64,000 nucleotides of DNA from Cryobacterium breve. GTDB taxonomy: Bacteria > Actinomycetota > Actinomycetes > Actinomycetales > Microbacteriaceae. Shown one piece after another: positions 38,203-47,445 of this stretch. The notes beneath the pieces are model-generated. The model was not told where the DNA came from and did no database searches. It saw only the letters and a list, made by a program, of their open reading frames with translations. The position numbers and the translations under genes were made by a program. The stretch lies in contig NZ_CP075584.1 in assembly GCF_027594785.1 (NCBI RefSeq), positions 2,418,001 to 2,482,000 on the forward strand, read 5' to 3'. Positions within the stretch are counted from its first letter, which is position 1; each line of letters starts with the position of its first letter.

Positions 38203-38985
38203 CTAGCCGAGACCGGCGATCCGGTTCAGCGCGGCACGCATGATGAGCTCGGCGGGGTCACCGAGGACCTCGTGGTTGAGGTAGAACGCCTCGAACCACG
38301 CGCGCACCTCCGCCTCGGGAAGCCCGACTGCGACCCAGTCGACACCGGCGACCGCCTCGGACACCGGTTCTCCCGCGCCCGCATCGAGCCACGCCCGAAC
38401 AATCGGCGTCTCGGGATCCGCGTCGTCCGGGTTCCACGTGAGGAGAAGGCTGTGCGCCTCGTCGTCCGCGTGCAGATGGTCCGTGCGCCCGGACCCCAGC
38501 CACGGCAGCATCATCTGCTCACCGGGGATGGCAACGTCGACGATCTCCAAGGGCACCGGTCCAAAGTCACGGGCGTAGACCCGCAGCCCCTCGTGGTGCC
38601 AATCGGCCGCCTCTTCGGCATCCTCGGTGAGGTCTTCGAGAAGCGGGAGGGTGTGCTCGACCAGCGCCAGGGCCCACGCCAGGAGGTCCCGGGTTTCCCG
38701 CTTGGGCCACGGGCTGTTGTCCGTCTCTTCCCCGTCCGCGCCGTGGAAGTGGTGATCGACACCGCCCGCGGTCGTTTCCAGGTGCAGCTGTCCTCCCTCG
38801 AGCTCGACGGAGAACACGGCCACTTCTTCCTCGTCGCCCTCGCCCTCGTCGTCCACGAACCAATCGGCATTCAGCACCGGGTCCCGGAACCGGGTCGGGA
38901 GCGCAGGAAGCTCCAACGGCAGGTCGCCCAGGTCCAGCACCGCCCGGAAAACAGTGTCCGGCATTCGCAAAGTGGGGTCAGTCAC
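38203..38985 (-). CDS. acidic hypothetical protein
   Basis: A 260-residue soluble, very acidic protein (clusters such as DDEGEGDEEE). GAGGAG stands five bases before the GTG start. No motif I recognise. Codon use still resembles the core genome, so I place the left boundary of the accessory island after this gene. It converges with eda. Confidence 0.7.
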   Translation of the reverse strand: MTDPTLRMPDTVFRAVLDLGDLPLELPALPTRFRDPVLNADWFVDDEGEGDEEEVAVFSVELEGGQLHLETTAGGVDHHFHGADGEETDNSPWPKRETRDLLAWALALVEHTLPLLEDLTEDAEEAADWHHEGLRVYARDFGPVPLEIVDVAIPGEQMMLPWLGSGRTDHLHADDEAHSLLLTWNPDDADPETPIVRAWLDAGAGEPVSEAVAGVDWVAVGLPEAEVRAWFEAFYLNHEVLGDPAELIMRAALNRIAGLG

Positions 38986-39319
38986 GGGTACTCCTCAGTC
39001 CGCGTCGAGAATACCGGAGTCGACAGTCATCCCGGCACCGACAGCCGCGAGACATCGCAAAATGTGACTTCGGGCTCTAGTTGATCCAGCGCCGACAACT
39101 TGATCCCAGGAGATGTCCGTAGTCTCCAGATTCGAGGGGCCGAGGTTCTCGCAGAAATGGTGATCCTGTCTCGGATGGATTTCGCCGGGCGCCACGCATT
39201 GGCTGGTAACAGAGTAGGCCGCGCCCGCCGGTTGGGGTCACATCGGCGCGAGTCCGAGAATGGCTGTCGGCACTCGACCGTTTCAGCTCTGGCCGACAGG
39301 GAAGGACTACTGTTCGGAC
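38986..39319. other. 334-bp stretch without a clear gene
   Basis: Base composition drops here compared with the flanking core. A short open stretch on the minus strand (38995-39195) has some protein-like character but no start-site support, so it may be a gene remnant. No hairpin or repeat stands out. This is the apparent junction between core genome and island. Confidence 0.4.
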
Positions 39320-39742
39320 ATGAACCGAAACAGCTGGCCTCGCGACAAATCAACTTCGTCGGGCGGCGGATTGTCCACATCGTCCGAGGGTGGACTCTCG
39401 ACATCTCCCGGTGGCGGCGCATCGACTTCTTCTGGAGGAGGATTATCGACCTCCTCGGGCGGCGGGATGTCGACATCCTCCGGCGGAGGTTTGTCGACAT
39501 CTTCAGGTGGCGGGCTGTCAACGTCGTCCGGGGGTGGGCTCTCGACTTCGTCAGGTGGCGGCCTTTCGACGTCTGCCGGTGGAGGCCTCTCAACGTCGCC
39601 GGGTGGCGGCCTCTACACAGGTTCTGGCGCTCACTACCGCAGTAATACGCCTCCAATGCATGTCTACATCCCTGAGCTCCGCCGCCGTGGGTTAGGACAT
39701 GTCGCGGACATTCTCGCTCGCGCCCACGGGTTTAGCGGCTAG
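39320..39742 (+). CDS. octapeptide-repeat protein of unknown function
   Basis: A 140-residue protein. After MNRNSWPRDK come eleven tandem units of the type STSSGGGL (39350-39613), then a 43-residue tail (YTGSGAHYRSN ... VADILARAHGFSG). The third codon positions differ freely from unit to unit while the amino acids stay nearly constant, which argues that this frame is translated and under selection. No signal peptide. Gly/Ser-rich repeats suggest a flexible spacer or surface-like segment ahead of a small helical tail domain. Open frames on the other strand here are by-products of the repeat. Confidence 0.6.
   Translation: MNRNSWPRDKSTSSGGGLSTSSEGGLSTSPGGGASTSSGGGLSTSSGGGMSTSSGGGLSTSSGGGLSTSSGGGLSTSSGGGLSTSAGGGLSTSPGGGLYTGSGAHYRSNTPPMHVYIPELRRRGLGHVADILARAHGFSG
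39350..39613 (+). repeat. 11 tandem 24-bp units encoding STSSGGGL
   Basis: Eleven consecutive 24-bp units of the pattern TCnACnTCnTCnGGnGGnGGnYTn. Variation is concentrated at codon third positions. There are no spacers, so this is an intragenic coding repeat. Confidence 0.9.
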
Positions 39743-39881
39743 GGGATCGGCGGGATGGCCTCCCTTGACCAGAGCTCCGAAGAAGACTCCTCAGAAAGAC
39801 GGCTTCGCGCACCGGCGGAGTACGTGTGCACGGGCACGGAATGGAAAGGCGAGCCGCCCGCTTCGGGTGTGTAGAGCGCTG

Positions 39882-40404
39882 CTAGGACACCGGTGTAACG
39901 GCGCTACTCGGTGCTTCGACGGGCCGTTCCGTCGGTAATGTAGTGACGTTTTTCGAATTTAGGATCTTGCCAGTAACGATCAGGAACTGCCAACGCGCCG
40001 CTGAGAGTGCGACTTTGTCGGATTCCGCTTTGCTTTCTGCGTATGCGATTGCTGACCAAATCCACTTCTGACCGGCTGCGTTTACCTGTTTTGGTCCAAG
40101 TAACGACACCGCTTCGAACGCTGCGGACGCCCTTTCGTTGAGGACCTCGAGTTGAGCTTTGAATTTTAGATAGTTCGCAAGTTTCAGGCTCCGTTCCGAT
40201 CAAGGAAGTGAGCAGCGCCATGTCGATCATGAATGCAACGTATGCGTCGTATCGTCGATCGCGTACCCACTTCGCGTGCTCGCCCTTCCTCGCAACGAGA
40301 GCGGAGACAAGACCTACCAAGAGCGTGAGCGAGACGCTCACCACGGCAACGACTAGTGGGTCTGTTGCTGTGGTTGTGCTCGAGGAAGGAAACATTATGG
40401 ACAA
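39882..40404 (-). CDS. single-pass membrane protein (one apparent frame error)
   Basis: Residues 15-38 form one transmembrane helix (VVAVVSVSLTLLVGLVSALVA); the rest is helical and cytoplasmic (KWVRDRRYDAYVAFM ...). The coding strand reads ACGGAGCCTGAAA at 40187-40188; removing one base yields a continuous 173-residue protein (GTELKLANYLKFKAQLEVLNERAS) ending at 39882 instead of switching to a frame with unusual composition. No family recognised. It lies downstream of tniQ on the same strand and may be cargo. Confidence 0.6.
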
Positions 40405-40446
40405 AGAGTAGCGGCAAAAAGCATGGTCAGAGCTAGATTCTCTGTT

Positions 40447-42432
40447 TCAACGCGGCTTGGTGCCATGTCGAAGGTCGGGTGAGCAGCGAATGCATCCCTT
40501 GGATTTCACGCGGTGCGGGATGGACTGTAATTCCTCATGGCCGTGGGAGCACTTCCACCAGTACTTTGCTGTGCCGGGAAGAATCCGTCCGAGGTCGATG
40601 CCGGCGTTCTTGGCTGCATCCCAGTCGGAGATGAGGAACGGGTATTCGGAGGCGACATCGGTCTCGCCGGGAAGTGGCTTTCGCCGTGCGCAATACGGGC
40701 ATCCGCTACCGGCCGTGCGCCGATCGACGCGCTGCTCGTAGGAATGGTTCTTGGGGCAGCGCCACCAGTACGCGATGGAGGAGTTCGCCGCAATGTCGTC
40801 TGGTGTCCGCAGGCCATTTCCGTCGGGGTCCCACTCGGCGGCGATGTCGGGTCGGACGGCGGCGAGGCTGGCACCGTTGTGCACCTTCCTAGCAGCGCAG
40901 GTGGGGCACCCGTGACCGTGCACGCGGCTCTCGATGAGGGCTTCCCACTCGTCGCCGAGCCGGCATTGCCACCATGCGCTTTCGGGACTGCCGACGGAGA
41001 CCTCTTCTGGCCGGAGCTTGTTGAGCGTGGGGTGCCATTCCTTCGCAAGGTTAGGGCGAAGGGTGCGAATGTCGTTGTATCCGGGCCGAAACTCACGGTT
41101 GATGCAGATCTGGCAGCCGGAGTCTCGGTGAACCCGGTTGTAGGGGCTCGTCTGGAAGACGTGGCCCGCTCGGGAGCAACGCCAGATGTAGGGCTCCGGT
41201 GAACTGGGAAGGATTTCGGAAGGGAGGGCGCCGTTGTTGTCTTGGGGATGGAGTTCCTTCGCGACGTTCGGATGGCGAGTCTCCAGGTCATTGAACCCAG
41301 GTTCGACGAGGTGATTGCTGCAGACTCGGCACCCGTCGGTCAGTGGCCCCATGAATTTGTCGTAACCGGAAACGGTGAGTGTGATGCGGTGGCCGCTCCG
41401 ACAGATGGATTCGAAGTCATCTTCGGCTCGTCGTTTCGTCCCCGGGTATTTAGGCGCGTTGAGGTGATGCATGAGGACCGCGCTCCGGTTTTCCGCGGTC
41501 AGGACGTAGTCGCCCGTTACGTCGAGGTATGCACGGAAAGGTTCTGCGGCAGCGAGCCGCGCCGGGAGGTTCCTGATGACACTGTCGGGGATGGGGAAAT
41601 CGTGTGCCCATGCTGGGAGGTACGGTTTTCGTCCAAGGGTGTGCACGCGGACGGTCAGGAACGTGGGACGAAGGTAGAGCCAGAGCCTCCGCGTGACGAT
41701 GTTGAATCCTTCGCCGACGCTGTCTCGGATCAGCTGGTCAAGGAGCAAGTACGCGGTCGCGTAGCTCTGCCGTGGGTCGAACAAGCGGACCAGGAAATCT
41801 GCCCGGGTGAGCGCTGTCGCGAGGACCATCATCAGCGGGAAGACACGGATATCGGTTGGGGCCGTGCTCGGGCGCGAGTCAGTAGACGCGTCGTTGACCA
41901 CGCGGAACGCGTCACGAAGGGTGACATAGAAATGGGTGTCCAGGACCCCTCGGCGCCGGAGCCGCTGGAACTGAGACTCCGCCACCTGCGTCTCGTCGCC
42001 GACACGCACCTGGTCGCCCGGCTCACTACCTGGCCCCACCCACTTGGAATGATGGCGACAGATGATGTTGTCGAGGTGTGGATACTGGAGTGCCAGGACC
42101 CCGTGACTGCAGTTTGTGCACAGCCAGCGCTCGCCGAGGCCGGCGGTGCAGGTAGGGCAGGAGGAGCCATCGGGGTGTTCAAGTCCGAAGTCTCGGGCGC
42201 GGTCGAAATGACCGGGGTCAAGGGCGGCTTTCTCGCAGACGACCCGGGCCCATGACGCTTCCGGAGAGTACTCGGGGGCTTCGAGGAGCGCGAGGCGGGT
42301 GAGGTGTTGGCGGTGTTGGGGTGTTTCCTGGTTGGCCAGCAGGAGGCGGCCGCTGTAGCTCTCCAACGCCTCCCTGTGCTGGGCCTTGATGGGATTCCAG
42401 TAAGGGCTATGCAGTTCAGGGTAGCAATTCAT
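40447..42432 (-). CDS. tniQ: TniQ-family target selector with C-terminal zinc-ribbon array
   Basis: The N-terminal region (1-340) looks like TniQ/TnsD: CPTCTAGLGERWLCTNC followed by IICRHHSKWVGPG, a zinc site preceding helical repeats. From about 345 to the end come at least four repeats of the pattern Nxx...RPxxAxEWxP ... W.C..GH.w...v..R..g.gC..C, each with two CxxC/CxxGH-type pairs, matching the probable zinc-ribbon family (PF14311). TniQ proteins link a target DNA to TnsC, so the ribbon array probably provides site recognition. ATG at 42432 overlaps the tnsC stop (ATGA). Length 661 residues is far longer than ordinary TniQ. Confidence 0.8.
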   Translation of the reverse strand: MNCYPELHSPYWNPIKAQHREALESYSGRLLLANQETPQHRQHLTRLALLEAPEYSPEASWARVVCEKAALDPGHFDRARDFGLEHPDGSSCPTCTAGLGERWLCTNCSHGVLALQYPHLDNIICRHHSKWVGPGSEPGDQVRVGDETQVAESQFQRLRRRGVLDTHFYVTLRDAFRVVNDASTDSRPSTAPTDIRVFPLMMVLATALTRADFLVRLFDPRQSYATAYLLLDQLIRDSVGEGFNIVTRRLWLYLRPTFLTVRVHTLGRKPYLPAWAHDFPIPDSVIRNLPARLAAAEPFRAYLDVTGDYVLTAENRSAVLMHHLNAPKYPGTKRRAEDDFESICRSGHRITLTVSGYDKFMGPLTDGCRVCSNHLVEPGFNDLETRHPNVAKELHPQDNNGALPSEILPSSPEPYIWRCSRAGHVFQTSPYNRVHRDSGCQICINREFRPGYNDIRTLRPNLAKEWHPTLNKLRPEEVSVGSPESAWWQCRLGDEWEALIESRVHGHGCPTCAARKVHNGASLAAVRPDIAAEWDPDGNGLRTPDDIAANSSIAYWWRCPKNHSYEQRVDRRTAGSGCPYCARRKPLPGETDVASEYPFLISDWDAAKNAGIDLGRILPGTAKYWWKCSHGHEELQSIPHRVKSKGCIRCSPDLRHGTKPR

Positions 42433-43517
42433 CGCTTGGCTCCCTTCGCTTTAGTCGTGGTTCTTGGCGGGGCTTTTGGGGTGGGTTCTTCCGTGCCGGC
42501 TTCCATCGCGGTCTTGTCGCGTGGCTGCGCCAGAAGCAGCTTGAGGCTGATGGATTCGGCGTGTGGGTTGTCGGCGTGAATGAGTGCGTTGGTGCTGGAA
42601 TAGAAGATCTTGGCCAAGGTTGAGATGGAGCCGCCGGTGTGACTGTGGATGACGTCGCTGTGCTCGGTCAGGCTCCCGACAGTATGAGCGAGTAGAGGCA
42701 TTTCTTTCTCGAAAGCTCGGATGAGGCCCCGCCATTCGGAATTGGACTGCTTGTTGGCGCGGCTGAAGGAATGGAGCTCGAGGAATGTCATTCGACTGGC
42801 CAGTTGCTGGCCTGTGGGGCCCTCGAATAGTGGGCTTTCTCCGAGATTGACGCCCGCGAGGACGAAAATACCCAGCACCTGGCTGTGCAGTTGACGCAGC
42901 ACTTGGATGGACTCACCGTTGCCGCGGTTCTGGTTATTCAAATTCTGCAACTCATCCACGACGATGAGTTCGGTTTTCGCCCGGTGTAGAGCCTCGCAGA
43001 CGCGGTCCATGAGTGAGCTCTGGGTCTCGCGGTTGGTCACGGTCATCCCGAAGAACCTGGTGAAGGCGGTGAGGAATGACTTGCCGTTGGAACCGAACGG
43101 CACTTCAACGTAGACGACAGGATGCCGCCCGCGTTCGGCCATATTGGGTACTTGGGCGGCATAGTCATCGTAAACCCGCCTCATAGCGAGCTGCGTGCTG
43201 CTCGTCTTGCCAGCGGTCCCGCCACCGCTGAGGATGAGGCCGGGTCGCTTGTCCTCGGGTCGGCGCCGGTTGTTGCCCACCATGTTTTCGACCAAGGTGC
43301 GGACTTCCTTCACTTGAGGGGTGACGACGATGACGTTGCCGGCCAAATAGTCGAGCCGTCCTGTGTCGTACCGATTGCGCACGGCTCGGTCCAGAGCGGT
43401 GTACTGGTCGATGGTGAGTTTCGCCGGCGCCTCGGAGTCTGACTTGAGGTAACGGGTGAGTCCCTCGAGTGTGGACAGCGGGCGTTCGTCTTCGACGTCT
43501 GAGGCAAATGTAATCAT
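42429..43517 (-). CDS. tnsC: Tn7-like AAA+ transposition regulator TnsC
   Basis: An AAA+ ATPase of 362 residues. Walker A ILSGGGTAGKTSST (about 96-107), Walker B ELIVVDELQNL, and an ending rich in basic residues. It sits between the transposase and TniQ genes as TnsC does, overlapping both (TGATG and ATGA). It would form a filament on target DNA and activate the TnsAB transposase. Confidence 0.87.
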   Translation of the reverse strand: MITFASDVEDERPLSTLEGLTRYLKSDSEAPAKLTIDQYTALDRAVRNRYDTGRLDYLAGNVIVVTPQVKEVRTLVENMVGNNRRRPEDKRPGLILSGGGTAGKTSSTQLAMRRVYDDYAAQVPNMAERGRHPVVYVEVPFGSNGKSFLTAFTRFFGMTVTNRETQSSLMDRVCEALHRAKTELIVVDELQNLNNQNRGNGESIQVLRQLHSQVLGIFVLAGVNLGESPLFEGPTGQQLASRMTFLELHSFSRANKQSNSEWRGLIRAFEKEMPLLAHTVGSLTEHSDVIHSHTGGSISTLAKIFYSSTNALIHADNPHAESISLKLLLAQPRDKTAMEAGTEEPTPKAPPRTTTKAKGAKR

Positions 43518-45557
43518 CAGTTCTTCCCTCGCATTTCGCTCAGAGTTTCAAAGTCGATGTCCGTCGAATAGTCGTCGTCCTCGTCGTCCTGGTCGGTGCC
43601 GAGTGGTTCGGTGCTGGGGATGGTTGGTGCGCTTGGAGGGGTCGTAGCGGGGAAGGGTGTCTGCTCGATGGCGGCGAGTTCGAGTGCTCGGGCCTTACGC
43701 GCTTCGGCGTTGGTGATGGTGATGGCTGAGGCGGCGGCGCGCTTCTTGATGTCGGCGCTCACTGCCTTGAGGGCGTCGGCGTCGGCACCGGTTCGGATGA
43801 CAGCGAGTGCGACGGCGTCTTGCAGGATTTCGTCCGCGAACGGCTGCCGGTTGGTGGACTCGTCCCGGCACACGCACTCCATCCAGTGCCCGTCGGGGTG
43901 GCGCACCCAGATGGCGCGAGGGTCGTAGGGGTTGGAGTGCACCTCCCACTTGTTGTCGTGTTTCGGGTGATTGGAGGGCTGGTTGCGGAACGGCTGCAGT
44001 TCGATGCAGTCGTAGTACAGGTTGTTGAACTGGACTCCAGCCGGTTGGATGGTGCGCCACTGGACGGGCATCAATTCGATGTAGTCCTCGGCCGAAAGCG
44101 GCAGGGGGAGGCGACCGGCGAGGTCGTAGGAGGCGTTGTACATCTCGTTCGGGGTCAGTTTCACGGTCGGGTACATCGGGTCCCGAAGGCTGCCGTGCGG
44201 CGTGTTCTGCCACACCCGGGTGACCCACTCGTCGAATCGTTCCGCAAGAGCGACCACGTCTAGCAGGGCACCCTTTTCGACGCGGTCGCCGCGCTCGGCC
44301 ACGGAACCGCCCTTGTAGCCGGGGAGGTCCTGGGCGAACAGGGTCTTGATGGAATGGAACGTGCGCTCGACGACGGCCTTGTCCGTTGGGGTGTGCGGGG
44401 CCGAGTACGTCAGGGAAACGTTGAATTTGCGGCAGGCGGACTCGAAGACCTTGCTGCGGAAGTCGCGGCCGTTGTCCATCATGATGCGGTCCGGGTAGAT
44501 GAACGGGCGGGTTAGGTCCAGCCGGGCGCGTTTTTCTTCCGGGGTGCGGTCTGCCCAGGGCATCCGCCGGGCGGTGAGCCGCCAGAGTTCTTCGTTGCCG
44601 GGGCGGAGCGGCCGGGGCACGAGGCACTGGGCGAGCAGGAAGGCGTGGTCGACTCCTTTGGCCGCGGTGGAGCGCACGGAGGAGGCGATGATGCTGCGGG
44701 TGGCGACGTCAATCATGATGGTCAGCACCGCACGGGTCATGTTGCCGTCCTCATCGCGAACGAGCACGTCCCACGGTGAGCTGTCAATCTGTACCTCCTG
44801 GCCGGGCCGCATCCGGCGTGCGGTTCCGAAGGGGCGCTTGGGTGTGTTGGCGGCGGTGCGCCGGGTCTGCGCGGACCCGGTCGTGTACTTGCCCTTCGTC
44901 AGGTAGCCGACGTACCGGTAGAGCGTGGCCTCGGACGGTACCGTGACGGCCTGCCCGGGGTAGGCGATGAGGAGTTCGGCCTTGAGCCGGTCCTGGAGAC
45001 GGCGGCCGGTGCCCGTCGAGTCGTAGGTTTCCGCGCCGATGAGGGTGGTGAGGGTGTCGATGACCCGCCGGTCGGCGCGGTCCAAAGGGGATTCCTTTCG
45101 GAGGCTGCGTCCGTCGATGAGCGCGGCGAGTCCGCCTCGTTCGTAGGCCCGGCGCTTTCTGATGAGCGTCGCGCGGGAGGCGGGCAGGCCCATCCGCTGA
45201 AGTTCCTCGACCTTGGAGGCGATGCGCTGGTTGAGGGTTGTGGTGGCCGGGTCGTACTCCGGACGCGGCGGCTGGTCGGGGTCGTTCGGGCGGAGCCCGG
45301 AGACCATCTCGGTGATGTGCGACCCGTAGAGGTCGAGAGCCTCGTTCTCTTTGGCCGAACGTGAGTCGAGGTTCCGCGGGTCGGAGGAGCCTGCGGACGG
45401 TGGGTTCGATGAGTCGGGCGGCGATATCGGCGATGTGGGTGATGGTGTATTCGCCGGTGGAGCAGTGCCGGAGTTTCAGCAGGCTGCCGTGGAAGCCGAC
45501 GACGAGGTAGTTGCCGTCGTGGAATTCGAGTTCGGAGTTGAGGTCGATGGAGGTCAT
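43517..45557 (-). CDS. tnsB: Tn7-like DDE transposase TnsB (one apparent frame error)
   Basis: Mu/TnsB-type integrase. The catalytic triad is visible as QIDSSPWDV (D near 258), MMDNGRDF (D near 361) and DKAVVERTF (E near 398), followed by a Mu-type C-terminal beta domain. HTH regions lie at about 80-200. The frame breaks at 45390-45391 (coding CGCAGGCTCCTCC for CGCAGCTCCTCC, PTVR-SSSDPRNLDSRSAKENEALDLY in pieces). One base removed joins the N-terminal domain starting at ATG 45557 to the rest, 679 residues. It cuts the 3' ends and joins them to target DNA. Confidence 0.88.
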
Positions 45558-45558
45558 G

Positions 45559-46317
45559 TCAGTGTCCCTTGGTGATGGTTGTGTAGGTGGTGAGCTGGGC
45601 GGTCATGTCGAACGTGAGTAGGTGATGCCAGAGGAGGTTGTAGACCGTCATGGCGCCGCGTGCCGGAGAATCCCGGTCGGCGACGTGGACGAGGTCACGG
45701 AATCGGGCCCCTGGGTCGGCGGCGGCGAGAACCAGCGCTTGGGTGGCCTCGTTGGGCTGGTAGCGGGGGTGGCGGTACCCGATGAGCCATTCCATGTTTG
45801 CTTTGACCAGGGGGTCGATTCTGGTGAAGAGTTCGTAGGCCCAGCCGACCTTGTCGCAGAGGCGTTTGGTCTCAGCGAACTGCGCTTGAGTTTTCGGTTT
45901 GATGAGTTTCTCGGGGCGCACGTCGTAGACGACCTGGCGCCCGTCGGTGTGGATGGCGAATAGGTCGGGGTAGTGCACTGTGCCGTCGGCGAATTGCATC
46001 ATCATCGGTTGGGACGCGATGGCGGTGATGCCGGCTGTGAAGTCCAGGGCCATCAGTGCCGTCATCTCGAACAGGGACTCGTACCAGATGTGCTGGCCGG
46101 TCTGCCCGAAGGCGTAAAGGCCGTGGTAGTTCCGTTGGGCCTTGTACTGGTAGCCGGTGCGGATGCGGCGGGCTTCGACGATGTTCCGGTGCACGAGCGC
46201 GGGTGTCGCATTTTCAACATGCTGGCGGCGTGCGTGGTCCACCCAGACAACTAGGTCTCGTCGAGTCGTCGTGGTGAGGGCGCCGGGGCCGGTCTGGCCG
46301 GAGTTGCTTCGCTTCAT
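45559..46317 (-). CDS. tnsA: TnsA-like endonuclease subunit
   Basis: A 252-residue PD-(D/E)xK nuclease of the TnsA type: WYESLFEM (Glu), HYPDLFAI (Asp) and VVYDVRPEKL (catalytic Lys region) are in the right order. TnsA makes the 5' strand cuts that let Tn7-like elements move by cut-and-paste. It ends one base before the tnsB start and is the first gene of the four-gene operon. Confidence 0.82.
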   Translation of the reverse strand: MKRSNSGQTGPGALTTTTRRDLVVWVDHARRQHVENATPALVHRNIVEARRIRTGYQYKAQRNYHGLYAFGQTGQHIWYESLFEMTALMALDFTAGITAIASQPMMMQFADGTVHYPDLFAIHTDGRQVVYDVRPEKLIKPKTQAQFAETKRLCDKVGWAYELFTRIDPLVKANMEWLIGYRHPRYQPNEATQALVLAAADPGARFRDLVHVADRDSPARGAMTVYNLLWHHLLTFDMTAQLTTYTTITKGH

Positions 46318-46538
46318 GGTCGCAACTCCCGTCGAGGTCCAGTCACAGGCGAGGGCATTTCGGCCCCGCTAGGGGTGCCGGCGGTGGGTTTTGGTGGTGC
46401 GCATGTGTTGTTCATGCTGAATGCATTAACGGTTCTATTTTCCGGCGACGCTGGAGGCGCCGAAAAAGGCCCATCTGCGAGCATCGAGTAGCTAAAAGCT
46501 CGGAAACTGGTCGTTTGCGGGCGTCGTAGGCTAAGCGG
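46318..46538. promoter_or_regulatory. divergent intergenic region between tnsA and a regulator
   Basis: Contains the promoters of both divergent genes. It is more AT-rich than its surroundings around 46410-46520. I see no clear TnsB-binding repeats or TGT...ACA end, so whether a transposon end lies here is undecided. Confidence 0.35.
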
Positions 46539-47060
46539 GTGACCAATCCTCGGTACTGTCCGCGTGACTTTTCCACGAACCCCCAACAGTTCGGTAAAGA
46601 CCCCGCGATGGTGTGGAAGGAGCCCCGGTCGGAGCGGGACGTCTTCTTGGCGGCCGCGAAGCTTCAGCATCTCTATGCGATGCGTATCCGGGCACGGATT
46701 CGTTCTGCTGAGAACTCGGGTCCTCAGTCGCTGAAGGCGTATGCCGCAGCGTCTGGGATCAAGTACGACCGGGTGCTGACGATTCTCCGGGGTGAAACGG
46801 TTCTCCGACTGGACGATATCGCCATGGCGGATCTGATCCTGGGGGAGGTCAGCGAGGTCTCCCGGGCCGAAGCGGTTGTGCTGGCGCAGGATGCGAAGGA
46901 GAAAGCGATCGTCCAGGCGGCCGCCGACGCCGTGCGGGAACACGAGGAGGCCGTGGATGCGGCGGCCTACTGGGCTGAGGAGGAGAGCGAACGCATCCGT
47001 CAGCGTGTAGAGAAGGAAAAAGAGCGCAAAGAGCACGTGGCCTCGGTCTTCAGAGGGTAG
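46539..47060 (+). CDS. probable helix-turn-helix regulator
   Basis: A 173-residue protein with a predicted HTH around LKAYAAASGIKYDRVLTILRGETVLRLDDI (residues 67-96) and a C-terminal long charged helix (AVREHEEAVDAAAYWAEEESERIRQRVEKEKE) probably a coiled coil. GTG start, divergent from tnsA, so it may control the transposition operon. HTH assignment is by pattern only. Confidence 0.6.
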   Translation: MTNPRYCPRDFSTNPQQFGKDPAMVWKEPRSERDVFLAAAKLQHLYAMRIRARIRSAENSGPQSLKAYAAASGIKYDRVLTILRGETVLRLDDIAMADLILGEVSEVSRAEAVVLAQDAKEKAIVQAAADAVREHEEAVDAAAYWAEEESERIRQRVEKEKERKEHVASVFRG

Positions 47061-47106
47061 GCGTGACGCAGCCCGGCCGCTGGGGCCGGGTTGCGTCCGG
47101 CCGCCT

Positions 47107-47445
47107 CTAGTCGGGCACAGCACCGCCGGCCTCCGGGCTAGGGATGTGATCGACGCGTCGGATCTCGGAGACGACCGAAGACACGTGCCAGAAGAAATCG
47201 ACCACATCATCCCAGCCGTCGGTACTCATCGTCCACCGGCCTCGGGCGCCGACCTTCAACGTATCGATAGTGCGGATCGGACGGGACTGGTCGTTCACGG
47301 TCGGGCGCGCAGTCGCCCCGGGAACGCGGGTGACGGTGCCCGCGTCCAGATCGAAGAAGTGGCTGGAGTCTCGGGTGATGACCTGCCAGAGACCGCCTTC
47401 GTCGCCCCGGAGTTCGGTGACTGTACTGGATTCAGTGGTGCTCAT
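47107..47445 (-). CDS. small unknown protein, paralogue 3 of 3
   Basis: A 112-residue protein with GGAAGGG before the ATG. It contains SSHFFDLDAGTVTRVPG and IDTLKVGARGRW, a pattern shared with the two genes upstream, so the three form a tandem family. Predicted all-beta. It overlaps the previous gene by 14 bases. No known domain recognised. Confidence 0.6.
   Translation of the reverse strand: MSTTESSTVTELRGDEGGLWQVITRDSSHFFDLDAGTVTRVPGATARPTVNDQSRPIRTIDTLKVGARGRWTMSTDGWDDVVDFFWHVSSVVSEIRRVDHIPSPEAGGAVPD

Noticed and set aside
38995..39195. 66-residue minus-strand ORF next to the acidic hypothetical gene
   Set aside because: No start signal and no recognisable motif; at most a remnant.
39350..39613. 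Possible CRISPR or satellite array
   Set aside because: The 24-bp units are contiguous with no spacers, and variation is at third codon positions of one frame, so it is a coding repeat.
39027..39656. 209-residue minus-strand frame over the repeat region
   Set aside because: Its unit-to-unit changes alter amino acids freely, unlike the plus-strand frame where changes are mostly silent.
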